From the NCBI RefSeq assembly GCF_000517545.1, contig NZ_BAIV01000004.1:166249-230248 (forward strand): a stretch of 64,000 nucleotides of DNA, in the 5' to 3' direction. Of the stretch, positions 40,172 to 49,170 are shown piece by piece. The position numbers and the translations under genes are program-made. How positions within the stretch are numbered: the stretch's first letter is position 1; every line of letters begins with the position of its first letter. The notes under the pieces are model-generated. The model saw only the letters and a list, made by a program, of their open reading frames with translations. It did no database searches and was not told the DNA's origin. Origin of the DNA: Bacteroides reticulotermitis JCM 10512 (GTDB lineage: Bacteria; Bacteroidota; Bacteroidia; Bacteroidales; Bacteroidaceae).

Positions 40172-41521
40172 CTATTTGAGTTCTTTGATCTTAACGTTCT
40201 TGAACCACACCTCATCGCCATGGTCTTGCAACAGAATATTGCCTTCCACATGATTCCCGAAGTTAGGCCAGTTTTTATACTTGCTATAAGCTACGAGTGC
40301 ATTGAACATATCGGTGTTCCGGTCGTACTCAATCAGCTTCACGCCATTCAACCAATGCTCTACGTGATTGTCTTTTACAATAACGGTAGCTGTATTGAAC
40401 TCTTTCTTATTGAAAGGCTTGTTCTCGGGAGCCGGAATCAAGTCATACAAAGACCCCAACTTTCTGTTTCCTTTTACACCTAACTTAGCGTCGGGATGTT
40501 TGTCGTCATCCAGTATCTGGAACTCACAACCAATAGCTGAACCTTCACCTTTATTCAAATCGGGACTTACGAAATATTTGATTCCGCTGTTTGCGCCTTC
40601 TGTGATCTTGAAGTCCACTGTCAGTATGAAGTTTTTGTACTTACGGGTAGTCACAATGTCGCCTCCGTTAGCCGATTCGGCTCCACCGCTCTTCATCACT
40701 TTCAGAATACCGTCTTCCATCTTCCAGCCTTTGGTTGGGAACGTGTTTAGGCGGGCTCCTCTCCATCCTTCATTCGTTTTGCCATCCCAAAGTAGCGCCC
40801 AGCCTTCTTTGGCTTCACGTGGAGAGATGGTGTTCGCGATCAGATTGACTTCCGGTGCATCCTGTTTGTCAGATGTTTGATAACGGGCTACGTCTGTTGT
40901 ACAGATACGGATGTTTTTCCAGCTGACAGTTTTTCCTTCGTCGTCAGCTTTACCAATGGCATGTACCTGCAAAGCAATGAAACCGACAGGTGTCATATCA
41001 TCCCAGATATTGGCGCAAGGAACATCGTTAACCCATGTCCGAATGGAGTTACCAACAGCTTCAATGCGTGCTTTGTTCCAGGCATTGTTTTTAAACGCTG
41101 TTCGTGCCGACGGGTTGAGAGTTAACGGATAAAGCCATGCTCTGCGTGCTTCGTCATAAATACCTCCCGACCAAGCACGTTTGGCTGGATCGATCTCAAA
41201 CTGATAGCCGTGTACACGCCCTTTCTGGTATTCTTTCTTGCTTTCACTGCGGAACTGCACACCGGAATTCAGACCATCGTCTACCTTAAAGTCAAATTCA
41301 AGAATGAAATCACCGTAGTTTTTGGTTGTTGCGAGAAACGTGTTAGGGGTTCCCATTTTGGAAATTCCTACAATGGCATCATCTACCACTTTGTACTCGG
41401 CTTTGCCGTTTAGTTTTGTCCACCCTTTCAGGTTCTTACCGTTGAATAACGGTTCCCAATTCTGTGCTGAAAGAGTTGCTGCGCAGAATATCAATACAGA
41501 AAATAACGTCTTCTTTCTCAT
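40172..41521 (-). CDS. Exported double-domain DUF1080 protein (3-keto-glycoside hydrolase type)
   Basis: A 449-residue protein with a signal peptide (to AQN, about residue 20) and two copies of the DUF1080 (3-keto-disaccharide hydrolase) jelly-roll fold, starting at [16 protein letters not shown] (about 22) and [15 protein letters not shown] (about 241); each shows the [15 protein letters not shown] or [14 protein letters not shown] core. Related proteins in B. thetaiotaomicron cleave glycosides after C3 oxidation, working with Gfo/Idh/MocA oxidoreductases. Two such oxidoreductases are encoded directly upstream, which supports the same role here. Function is inferred from family and context. 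Confidence 0.85.
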   Translation of the reverse strand: MRKKTLFSVLIFCAATLSAQNWEPLFNGKNLKGWTKLNGKAEYKVVDDAIVGISKMGTPNTFLATTKNYGDFILEFDFKVDDGLNSGVQFRSESKKEYQKGRVHGYQFEIDPAKRAWSGGIYDEARRAWLYPLTLNPSARTAFKNNAWNKARIEAVGNSIRTWVNDVPCANIWDDMTPVGFIALQVHAIGKADDEGKTVSWKNIRICTTDVARYQTSDKQDAPEVNLIANTISPREAKEGWALLWDGKTNEGWRGARLNTFPTKGWKMEDGILKVMKSGGAESANGGDIVTTRKYKNFILTVDFKITEGANSGIKYFVSPDLNKGEGSAIGCEFQILDDDKHPDAKLGVKGNRKLGSLYDLIPAPENKPFNKKEFNTATVIVKDNHVEHWLNGVKLIEYDRNTDMFNALVAYSKYKNWPNFGNHVEGNILLQDHGDEVWFKNVKIKELK

Positions 41522-41602
41522 ATACGTCTTATTTTTAATAATAGTAGTGAATCATATTACCAGATAGAGAAGCTTGCCGACTTCCGAGGCTATTCTCCCT
41601 GT

Positions 41603-43021
41603 TTATAATTTATAGAACTCGTCCCAGCCTTTGCGTGGCGGTAGTCCGGCCAGCATCGCGTTAGCGAATTCATTGTTTGTGATTTGTTTGGTCCGGCTGT
41701 CGAAGAACAACTGGGTGTTGAGGCGTTGCGCCATTACTCCGAGTGAGAATACCTGACTCAGCACTCCGTTGATCTCGAATGGTGAACGGGTTTTCTCAGC
41801 CCCATTACAGGCCAGTAAGAAGTTCTCGAAGTGATTGGATGGGCTCTTGGGTACTACAGGCAATTTACTTGCCATCTCTTTAGCCTTTTCTTCCGGAATG
41901 ATGGATAAGGTGCTACCATGGCTTCCGCCTTTGAATATAAGGTCTTTGCTGTAGATGATCTTACCCGGATTCAGTTTGGATGCCGCTGTGTCTCCTTGAT
42001 TGGTTGAAGGGATGTTAGGGTCTAAACCTGAAACGCCATAGCCGGCAGGGATGGGAGGGAGGTTGTCCAATCCATCGTACCAGGTAATATCTAGTGGAGG
42101 CATTCCTTTACGTTGTGGAAAGCGGAAGAGAATGGTGGAAGAATAGGGGAAGAAATAATCATTATGTCCATTCTCGTAATTCAACGAAACCTCATAAGGT
42201 AAACCTAAGTCCAGGAACTCGTGAACGGTATCCAAGATATGTGCTCCCCAGTCTCCTAAAGCTCCCATACCGAAGTCATACCAGCAACGCCATTCGCCCA
42301 AGTGATATTTCTCGTTGTATTCGTGGTAAGGAACGGCTCCAAGCCATGTGTTCCAGTCCAGGTCTTTAGGAAGTTGTTGTCCCCCGGGTAATTTGTAGAT
42401 GTTGGTATCCCATTTATGCCAGCGACGTGCGTTATTCATATGGGCAGTCACAGCAGTTACATCTTTGATGATACCTGCATCCATCCACGCCTTGAATTGG
42501 AAATAGTTGGCTTCCGAATGCCCTTGGTTACCAACCTGTGTAGCCAAGTTCGGACGCTTGCGTGCTGCTTGCATCAACAGTTCTGCCTCATAAAAAGTCC
42601 GCGCTAACGGTTTCTCTACATAGACGTGTTTGCCCGAAGCCAGAGCCAGCATACTGATCGGGAAGTGAGAATGGTCGGGAGTAGCAATCGCTACGGCATC
42701 GAAATCATTGCCCGCTTTATCAAACATCTGACGGAAATCTCTGAATTGCTTAGCCTTAGGGTACTTAGCCATTATCTTTTGGGTGTGCTTGGCGCCCATA
42801 TCTACGTCGCACAAAGCCACAACTTCTACCATTCCCGTCCGTGCAAAATCCTCAATAATCTGCTCACCACGGTTACCAATCCCGATATAGGCAATCTTTA
42901 CTTTTTCGTTTCTGCCCTTTTTAGATGCTATGTTTTGCGCATTTAATAGTTCTCCGCTTCCTACGGCCAAGCCGGCAGAAGCCATTGTCATAGTTCTCAG
43001 AAAATCTCTTCGTGTTACCAT
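41603..43021 (-). CDS. Tat-exported Gfo/Idh/MocA-family oxidoreductase
   Basis: A 472-residue NAD(P)-dependent dehydrogenase. The N-terminus has a twin-arginine signal (TRRDFLRTMTMASAGLAVG), so it is folded with cofactor in the cytoplasm and exported by Tat. The Rossmann fold follows (KIAYIGIGNRGEQII), with the family EKPLARTFYEAELL segment and ATPDHSHFPI. Family members oxidise or reduce sugar hydroxyls, often at C3. It lies between the DUF1080 gene and a second similar oxidoreductase, suggesting sequential oxidation and reduction of a glycan sugar in the periplasm. Confidence 0.9.
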   Translation of the reverse strand: MVTRRDFLRTMTMASAGLAVGSGELLNAQNIASKKGRNEKVKIAYIGIGNRGEQIIEDFARTGMVEVVALCDVDMGAKHTQKIMAKYPKAKQFRDFRQMFDKAGNDFDAVAIATPDHSHFPISMLALASGKHVYVEKPLARTFYEAELLMQAARKRPNLATQVGNQGHSEANYFQFKAWMDAGIIKDVTAVTAHMNNARRWHKWDTNIYKLPGGQQLPKDLDWNTWLGAVPYHEYNEKYHLGEWRCWYDFGMGALGDWGAHILDTVHEFLDLGLPYEVSLNYENGHNDYFFPYSSTILFRFPQRKGMPPLDITWYDGLDNLPPIPAGYGVSGLDPNIPSTNQGDTAASKLNPGKIIYSKDLIFKGGSHGSTLSIIPEEKAKEMASKLPVVPKSPSNHFENFLLACNGAEKTRSPFEINGVLSQVFSLGVMAQRLNTQLFFDSRTKQITNNEFANAMLAGLPPRKGWDEFYKL

Positions 43022-43066
43022 AATTATTTTAGTTATAATTGATTGAAACTCTAGTTTATGTTTTAC

Positions 43067-43312
43067 TTATCTCTTCTTTCTACGAACAAACAATAGAGTA
43101 AGACTATAAAAGACTAGCCGTAAAACAGTCCAGCCTGCATATAGTGCTAAAGATGCGATGATTATGTAGAAGACTGAGGTAAACACCTCCATGAAAGATG
43201 TCCGATAAACAATAATAGCATATAGGTTGGCGAGATTGGCGATAATGAAGCAGATTAACAAGGTGAGTAGTTCTATCTTCTTTCTCCGTGCTGTTATAAT
43301 CGTATCTTTCAT
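43067..43312 (-). CDS. Small two-helix membrane protein
   Basis: An 81-residue protein with a basic head (TARRKK), two hydrophobic segments (about 14-35 and 43-73) and a basic tail (RRKKR). Its ATG overlaps the stop of the upstream oxidoreductase gene by four bases (ATGA), so the two are translationally coupled. No known domain is recognised. The coupling suggests it is a membrane partner of a Tat-exported oxidoreductase, perhaps an anchor or electron link; this is inference. Confidence 0.7.
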   Translation of the reverse strand: MKDTIITARRKKIELLTLLICFIIANLANLYAIIVYRTSFMEVFTSVFYIIIASLALYAGWTVLRLVFYSLTLLFVRRKKR

Positions 43313-44601
43313 ACTGTTTCGGGGGCTTTAGATTGGTGATTCAAATAGTTTATCTTGTATTCGTCGGGGAAGCTCAATGTGCGTTCTTCTTGCATTGCCT
43401 GATCTCCCAACAGACAGAGGGTGCTTGCATAGTAACCTTCTTCAGCAATTCGAGCCGGCTGTTTGCGAGTAATTACGGCTTCTACGAAAGCTTCTAGTAA
43501 TAAAGAAGAACCATCGGTCTTAGGCCTTTCTCCTGTGATAAATTCACCGGTGTTTACATTCGCAGTTTCCGGGGCCCAACTGGTACCCGCGAAAGGTAAT
43601 GAATCGAACAGTTTATTCTCCCAGCTATTGATCATTTGTAGAAAACCGGGTGCGGGGGCTACACTCTCGAAGAAGTACTTTCCTTTCTCTGGTTCTACCG
43701 TACCGAGGTTACCCATAATCTGCTCTTCCAGTCCATAGAACTGATTCGATATGACAGAGTCGAATGTCATTTTTACTCCATTGTCGAATACATACAGACA
43801 GCTGACATTGTCATAGACTTCGCGACCGTCTTTCCAGTAAGTAATCGCACCATGTCCCATCACCTTCTCAGGAAGCTTGCGCAAGGCCCAACTTCCGATT
43901 TGCAACTGATGACAGGCCAATTCGGTCATGAGTCCTTTCGAATGTTCCCGATAAAGTCTCCAATTGATCAGTCGTTCCAGGCTGGGAGAGGGGACGGGGC
44001 GTCTCCAGTCACCATTGCGATACCAGAAAGTGCGAATGGCGTTGATGTCTCCGAATGTACCGGCATGAACCATTTCCATGACTTTAATATAGCGCGGATC
44101 GAACAGACGCTGCTGTCCGGTGAAAAAGATTTTGCCGGAACTGCGGTGCTTGTTGTACATGTGGAAACACTCTTCAATGGTGTATCCGATCGACTTTTCA
44201 CAGAATACGTGCTTTCCTGCGTCAAAGGCATCCATGACTATCTTATAATGTGCACGGAGTGGAGTCGCAACAAGTACTGCATCTATATCCTTGTTTTCTA
44301 GCAATTGCCGGTAGTCATCGTATACCTTTGCCTTAGGAGCTAATTTTAAAGCGTCATCAATAGACGGCTGATAAATATCGCAGAGTGCTACAATCTCAAC
44401 TTTGGGGTTTTGAACCAGAAAACTCATGAGGAATTGACCTCGTGAACCCGGTCCGATAATTGCCAGGCGGCATTTCTCGTTAGACGTATTCATAACTTCT
44501 GAAAAAGCAGAAAGCCAAGGGCTTGTCAGCAGAAGCGTTCCTGCCCCTGCTATTCCTATATTTCTCAGAAACTCCCGTCTACTAATCGATGTATTTTTCA
44601 T
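43309..44601 (-). CDS. Tat-exported Gfo/Idh/MocA-family oxidoreductase (second copy)
   Basis: A 430-residue NAD(P)-dependent oxidoreductase with a Tat signal (SRREFLRNIGIAGAGTLLL), Rossmann motif (RLAIIGPGSRGQFL) and the family CEKSIGYTIEECFHM segment. It is clearly diverged from the neighbouring oxidoreductase, so the two probably handle different substrates or steps. It is the first gene of the leftward 44601-30633 group, behind a good -7 element. Confidence 0.9.
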   Translation of the reverse strand: MKNTSISRREFLRNIGIAGAGTLLLTSPWLSAFSEVMNTSNEKCRLAIIGPGSRGQFLMSFLVQNPKVEIVALCDIYQPSIDDALKLAPKAKVYDDYRQLLENKDIDAVLVATPLRAHYKIVMDAFDAGKHVFCEKSIGYTIEECFHMYNKHRSSGKIFFTGQQRLFDPRYIKVMEMVHAGTFGDINAIRTFWYRNGDWRRPVPSPSLERLINWRLYREHSKGLMTELACHQLQIGSWALRKLPEKVMGHGAITYWKDGREVYDNVSCLYVFDNGVKMTFDSVISNQFYGLEEQIMGNLGTVEPEKGKYFFESVAPAPGFLQMINSWENKLFDSLPFAGTSWAPETANVNTGEFITGERPKTDGSSLLLEAFVEAVITRKQPARIAEEGYYASTLCLLGDQAMQEERTLSFPDEYKINYLNHQSKAPETV

Positions 44602-44638
44602 TCTTTAGGGAATTGGTTTTTCATAATATTCTCATTTA

Positions 44639-44646
44639 CAAAGATA
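44639..44646 (-). promoter_or_regulatory. -7 promoter element of the oxidoreductase/DUF1080 operon
   Basis: TATCTTTG on the minus strand, an exact TAnnTTTG match, 38 bases before the ATG at 44601. The -33 region has no clear TTG. Confidence 0.6.
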
Positions 44647-44911
44647 ATAAAGCTTTCTTAGTAAATTCGTTCTTCTTTTAAATTGTTTTACTTCCAAACA
44701 AAAGTAGCGAAGAGCTCGGATACGAAAGGCTAAATACTAATCAATAAATAGCAAAATCAGGTACACCGCCACTGTTTTGTCTTAAATAATAGGAAGAAAG
44801 AGCTTTTTGGAATATCATGAGCTGGTTAGTATCATAAATAGCAGAGAATAACTCCACCGTTTGACGGGCGAAGTTATTCTCATGCCGGGATAAAAATTAC
44901 GAAATATTTTA

Positions 44912-44941
44912 CTTGTCTCGGTTCTTTTTATTCGAGACAAG
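44912..44941 (-). terminator. Terminator of the GH2-FAD-GH130-GH105 operon
   Basis: CTTGTCTCG (44912-44920) pairs perfectly with CGAGACAAG (44933-44941) around a 12-base A/T-rich loop, 14 bases after the GH105 stop on the minus strand. A second hairpin (44844-44881) lies further downstream. Confidence 0.7.
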
Positions 44942-44955
44942 GGGGCAACGAATTG

Positions 44956-46059
44956 TTATTTTTCTAGTAGCGCCACAGTACACCAAAGGAAAGGACCTTG
45001 GCCATGATAATCACCTGTCCGACGTGGACGATCATAATAATATTGTAACTCGTTCTTTTTGTTTGTTCCTACACAAACTTCTCTCACCTGATTCTTTTCA
45101 TTGAGGTATGGAACGAGTGCGATCCACGCTTTCCGTGCAGCCGGTGCATACTCTTTGGCATTTAGCCATCCGTTCTTCACACCCTTAATGAAAGCGAAAG
45201 TAAACATGGCCGACCCGGACGTTTCAGTCCAACAGTCCGATTTATCAATTAACTGGTTCCATAGTCCTTCCGGGTTTTGATATTTCTTTAGGCTCTCCAT
45301 CATGGTTTGATATCCTTTCATAATGCGTGGACGGTCTTTATGCTTTTTAGGCATAGCCTGAAGTAGCTCTGCCATGCCGGCAGCCATCCATCCATTTCCT
45401 CGTCCCCAATAGAAGGGAACATCCGGAGCATGATAGAAAAGTCCATTGGGGCGTTGTAGATCATCTAAATAAAGAACCATTTCTTTAGCGGCCCGGTCAA
45501 TGTACTTGGGATCTTTGGTTACCTTATATGCTTGGGTCTGTACAATCGTAATCATGTACATATCGTCAATCCACAGGCGAGTTTGCCAGGAATAACCTTT
45601 ATCCGCCCATTCTTTTTCCTTCGACTTTGCATTTTCAGGAACTTGCCATTGAGTGTCGGCGTAAGGTATGCCCAATTCCAGATAACGTTTTTCTTTGGTT
45701 ACGTTATAGAACTCCAAAGGTAAACTGCCAAACATGTTTAAGTCTACGTGATTCATGATGGGCAACAAGGCTTTCTCGGTTGTAAACAGCGGCTCAAACT
45801 TATTCTGAAGAGTTTTAATAAGTTCTTTGTCTTTGGTTACCGCAGCATATTTAAGCGCTCCATTCCAGTAGAATGTTTCCGGATATCCGATCCACTTTCC
45901 TGCATGAAGTGCATGCTTCTCATTGACGAAACGATAAGCTAAGCGTTTGCCGACTTCTTCGGGTGTGCTTCCTTTGGGGAAATTTTTCAGCATGCTGGTT
46001 TGAGCAAACATGAACTGAAAAGGTATGAGACACAATAATAAAAATACTTTTTTACGCAT
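44956..46059 (-). CDS. GH105 unsaturated glucuronyl/galacturonyl hydrolase (YteR-type)
   Basis: A 367-residue exported (alpha/alpha)6-barrel enzyme with a signal peptide ending near AQT (about residue 20). The catalytic Asp lies in WIDDMYM (163-169), and RGNGWMAAG and WTETSGSAMF are further family blocks. GH105 removes the 4,5-unsaturated uronic acid left at the non-reducing end by polysaccharide lyases acting on pectin, rhamnogalacturonan or related uronates. No lyase is encoded in the window, so the unsaturated substrate would have to be made elsewhere. Last gene of its operon. Confidence 0.92.
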   Translation of the reverse strand: MRKKVFLLLCLIPFQFMFAQTSMLKNFPKGSTPEEVGKRLAYRFVNEKHALHAGKWIGYPETFYWNGALKYAAVTKDKELIKTLQNKFEPLFTTEKALLPIMNHVDLNMFGSLPLEFYNVTKEKRYLELGIPYADTQWQVPENAKSKEKEWADKGYSWQTRLWIDDMYMITIVQTQAYKVTKDPKYIDRAAKEMVLYLDDLQRPNGLFYHAPDVPFYWGRGNGWMAAGMAELLQAMPKKHKDRPRIMKGYQTMMESLKKYQNPEGLWNQLIDKSDCWTETSGSAMFTFAFIKGVKNGWLNAKEYAPAARKAWIALVPYLNEKNQVREVCVGTNKKNELQYYYDRPRRTGDYHGQGPFLWCTVALLEK

Positions 46060-46120
46060 AATACTGATTTTATCTGTTAAACGATATGGTAGTTTTGCTA
46101 TTACTTACGAGGCGTGTCGA

Positions 46121-47287
46121 TTATTTAGAGATTTGCAGGTTCTTCACATTGTCGCATATGGCTACTGCCACCTTTGAATCGGCACAACCATAGTAGAGGT
46201 ATAATTTCTTTTTATGATAAACTAACCCTTCAATAAATACTGTTCCGTCTTTGTATTGACCACTTTTCTCGAAAGGTGCTTCGGGGGCGAAAAATGGTTT
46301 ATCCAAACGATTCAGTACTTTATAAGGATCCTTGTTGTCGAGCAAGAGTTGTCCCGCGCAATAAGCACCGGCCGGATAATTCAAATCTCGCTCCTTGCCT
46401 GCGTTCTTTCCATTATATAAGAGAACGATGCCGTTTTTTGTCCGAATAGCGGGAGGGCCACACTCTGTCATCTGACAATCGAAATAACCTTTACGTGGTT
46501 TAGCTATTTTCTTTAATTCATTATTATCATCCAATACGGGGTACCAGTCTATCAGGTTATCTGAGGTTGCAGCATGAACCGCATACTCTCCCCAATACAT
46601 AAAGTACTTGCCATCTACTTTGTCAATAACAAGCTTGTCTTTTTTTACTTTGGTTAGTATAGAGGCTGACTTACTGGCGATCTTCGTAAAACGACCGTCA
46701 TAGGCTTTTTCAAAAGCAAGCCCGTGTTTCGTCCAGTTTTTCAGATCCTTGGAAGTAGCTACTGCAAGACGGGGTGTCTTTCTGTTCCAAGCAGTATAAA
46801 GCATTACATATAGTCCATCTTCGGTCATAGCCACTCGTGGGTCTTCACAGCCACCGGGGTGCTCTATGCTCTTGAAGTCGTCTTCGGCAGGAAAAAGTAC
46901 CGGGGCATTGAATCTCGTCATCGAAATACCATCTTTACTTTCGGCATACCCTATGCGTGATGTTCTTTTCCCGATACCTTGTGCCGAGTTGTCCTCAGCC
47001 CGGTAGAGTACGACAATCTTTCCATCTTTCAAAGTTGCGCCCGGATTGAATATATCACTCTCTTCCCATTTGACTTGTTGTTTTTGCATCGGACAATAGA
47101 AAGAGGTCGGTTGGGGAGTTAGGATCGGATTCACTCCTTCGGGACGGATAAATGGGCCGACTACCCAGGTCTCTTTCTGTTTATTCTCGTTAGTCCCTGA
47201 TGCGAAGAGTGTGGAAGTACCGCATAGAAGCAGCCCTCCTATTAGATAAGCAACTTGCTTTAATCTCATCTTATATTTTTGTTTCAT
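46121..47287 (-). CDS. Exported GH130-like enzyme (mannoside phosphorylase/hydrolase family)
   Basis: A 388-residue five-bladed propeller protein with a signal sequence (VAYLIGGLLLCGTSTLFAS). The signature GCEDPR (146-151) and NPGATLKDGKIVVLYRAED are those of GH130, whose members phosphorolyse or hydrolyse beta-mannosides. Export argues for a hydrolase rather than a phosphorylase, since phosphorylases normally act in the cytoplasm. It lies 10 bases after the FAD oxidoreductase gene. It is somewhat diverged, so other propeller families (GH43-like) cannot be fully excluded. Confidence 0.75.
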   Translation of the reverse strand: MKQKYKMRLKQVAYLIGGLLLCGTSTLFASGTNENKQKETWVVGPFIRPEGVNPILTPQPTSFYCPMQKQQVKWEESDIFNPGATLKDGKIVVLYRAEDNSAQGIGKRTSRIGYAESKDGISMTRFNAPVLFPAEDDFKSIEHPGGCEDPRVAMTEDGLYVMLYTAWNRKTPRLAVATSKDLKNWTKHGLAFEKAYDGRFTKIASKSASILTKVKKDKLVIDKVDGKYFMYWGEYAVHAATSDNLIDWYPVLDDNNELKKIAKPRKGYFDCQMTECGPPAIRTKNGIVLLYNGKNAGKERDLNYPAGAYCAGQLLLDNKDPYKVLNRLDKPFFAPEAPFEKSGQYKDGTVFIEGLVYHKKKLYLYYGCADSKVAVAICDNVKNLQISK

Positions 47288-47297
47288 GATTCTTTCT

Positions 47298-49160
47298 TTA
47301 TTGCCGAAGCTTGTTATAAATTATAGTCAATACTTCTAAACGAGATGTTTTCTCAGGAATAGCATCGAGCTGAAAGTTGCATAAGGCACTCCATTCCTTC
47401 AACGTCTCTTTATCGATTGCCTGGGTGAGGTTCGCATCCCAGTCAGGTAGGTAACCGCGCAGCCCCATGTATTGAACCAAGTGGAAATTCGGGTCTTCCG
47501 GCTGTAGATCGCGATAATACATGAGAGTTGTTCTTTGCCGGATTAGTTTATCTTGAAGCATGGATATATTAACATCGCGGACCGACACACGGTTATCGAT
47601 AGCCAGCGAGGCTGTGATGCCGGCTGCTTGTCCAAGTGCCATCCAACAAGGTTCCATGCGCAATGTAGAAAAACCGATATGCGAGCCGGATACGGGAACA
47701 GGCAATAGCAAATTATCTACTTTGCGGGGTAAGATAACTCCTAAAGGTACTGTATAAACAGCTGTGGGATAACTGATAAAACCATCTAAATGTACTCGTC
47801 CTGTTTCTCTTTTTCGAGCCGCATGTGAGTCAAGTGCGTAATGACTAGCTGTCACACTAGTTGCGTGCAAGGGTGGGCGTTTGCCTTGAGCAACCGGCAG
47901 CGCATCCTTGGCTGTAAAGAAATAGACTCCTTCGAAACGTCTTCCTTCCCGTACATAGACTTGTCTGGGGAAGAAGTTGTTGTCTTGATATTCATCCTTT
48001 GCCAAGCCCCATTCGGCAATTTCTTTGCGGAAATGCTCGGGAAGCGCTTGATCATGTTGAGCGAACCAGAATAGACCTAACGTGTAATCTCTCAATCGTT
48101 TGGCGAATTTATCACGCCATTCCCAGGAAGAGGTAGGCCATGCCCAATTTTCCTCAGGTAAGTCAGTCGAAAGAAATGCCGCATGCTGATTGTTACCATC
48201 AGTTTTCTGATTAGGTAATTTCACCAGACTACTTAGCTTTCTGATGCCCCAACTGTCACCGGGTAGTTTGGTACGATTTCCTTGAGCAATATGCTTACGG
48301 TTGGCCTCCATCATTTCATCTGTCACTTTGGCCATAGCTATTTGGGTGTTTCGTCCGGTCCATACATCTTCAATCAGTGAGACATACTCCGCCCGATTGT
48401 AAGATTCCGGCTTTGGAAAAGCGATACGGTTTTTTGGATTATTTGTTAAGCATAACCGATAATTGTATGCTTGCACAGCATTGTCGGATTCTCCGGTACT
48501 ACCTTCTGCGGGCTGGCTCTTCCAATACTCATAAGCCCTTCCTGCACCCGGTTCACCAAACTCTTCTTTACTTTCTCTACCTACACGAAATGGTACACCG
48601 GCTATAGCGCCTAGATCTCCTTCATAGGTTGCGTCTACAAATACTTTGCCCAGATAGAGTTCTCTCTGCCCATTTTCTCGATTTAGTACATAAAGACTTT
48701 CAATGCGTTCATCCTTAAGAGATAGGTTTGAATCCTCAGCATCGAACTGACGCATAAGATGTATCGTTATTTTGTCTTTGTGCTCATTCAGCATATCTTG
48801 ATAAATAACTGCTGCAACGGAAGGTTCAAAATGAAAACCATCACTGCAATCTTTCACTTGCTGGGAATCCGCTCCATAATGATCGACATAGTATTGTTTG
48901 ATTCTGGAAGTGAACTCGGCGAATAGTCCGGTAGTAGCTTTTCGCGTAGCAATATCCGTAGCTCCTAATCCATTAGCCGGAAGCCCGCCTATATGGTTTG
49001 TTCGTTCTAGAATAACCGAGGTCTTCCCCTCTCGGGCGGCAGCAATCGCTGCCATAATCCCTCCCGGATTACTTCCCACAATAACAATATCAAATTGCCC
49101 TTGAGCTGATAGCTTCCAACTCGCCAGTAACAAGATAATGAGAATATGGAATTGCTTCAT
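47298..49160 (-). CDS. Exported FAD-dependent oxidoreductase
   Basis: A 620-residue flavoprotein of the FAD_oxidored family. After a signal peptide (to SAQGQF, about residue 20) comes the dinucleotide fold (VIVGSNPGGIMAAIAAAREGK), the HIGGLPANGLGATD segment and VDATYEGDLGAIAG. Related proteins are frequently found in Bacteroidetes glycan loci and are often labelled xanthan lyase, without good support. The Sec-type signal is notable because FAD must then be loaded outside the cytoplasm. It is translated between GH2 and GH130 with 10-base gaps on both sides. Substrate unknown. Confidence 0.85.
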   Translation of the reverse strand: MKQFHILIILLLASWKLSAQGQFDIVIVGSNPGGIMAAIAAAREGKTSVILERTNHIGGLPANGLGATDIATRKATTGLFAEFTSRIKQYYVDHYGADSQQVKDCSDGFHFEPSVAAVIYQDMLNEHKDKITIHLMRQFDAEDSNLSLKDERIESLYVLNRENGQRELYLGKVFVDATYEGDLGAIAGVPFRVGRESKEEFGEPGAGRAYEYWKSQPAEGSTGESDNAVQAYNYRLCLTNNPKNRIAFPKPESYNRAEYVSLIEDVWTGRNTQIAMAKVTDEMMEANRKHIAQGNRTKLPGDSWGIRKLSSLVKLPNQKTDGNNQHAAFLSTDLPEENWAWPTSSWEWRDKFAKRLRDYTLGLFWFAQHDQALPEHFRKEIAEWGLAKDEYQDNNFFPRQVYVREGRRFEGVYFFTAKDALPVAQGKRPPLHATSVTASHYALDSHAARKRETGRVHLDGFISYPTAVYTVPLGVILPRKVDNLLLPVPVSGSHIGFSTLRMEPCWMALGQAAGITASLAIDNRVSVRDVNISMLQDKLIRQRTTLMYYRDLQPEDPNFHLVQYMGLRGYLPDWDANLTQAIDKETLKEWSALCNFQLDAIPEKTSRLEVLTIIYNKLRQ

Positions 49161-49170
49161 AGTCTTCTTT

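Larger units (their letters stand above)
44602..44955. other. 354-base gap between two glycan operons
   Basis: Holds the promoter of the leftward oxidoreductase operon (44639-44646), about 190 AT-rich bases without recognisable features, and two hairpins near the right end: GAGAATAACT (44844-44853) with AGTTATTCTC (44872-44881), and the terminator at 44912-44941. No gene is seen. Confidence 0.6.

Noticed and set aside
46121..47287. GH43 assignment
   Set aside because: The GCEDPR signature and the first propeller blades fit GH130 better.
47298..49160. Xanthan lyase
   Set aside because: Homologues often carry that label, but the sequence shows a flavin dinucleotide fold and no lyase domain.
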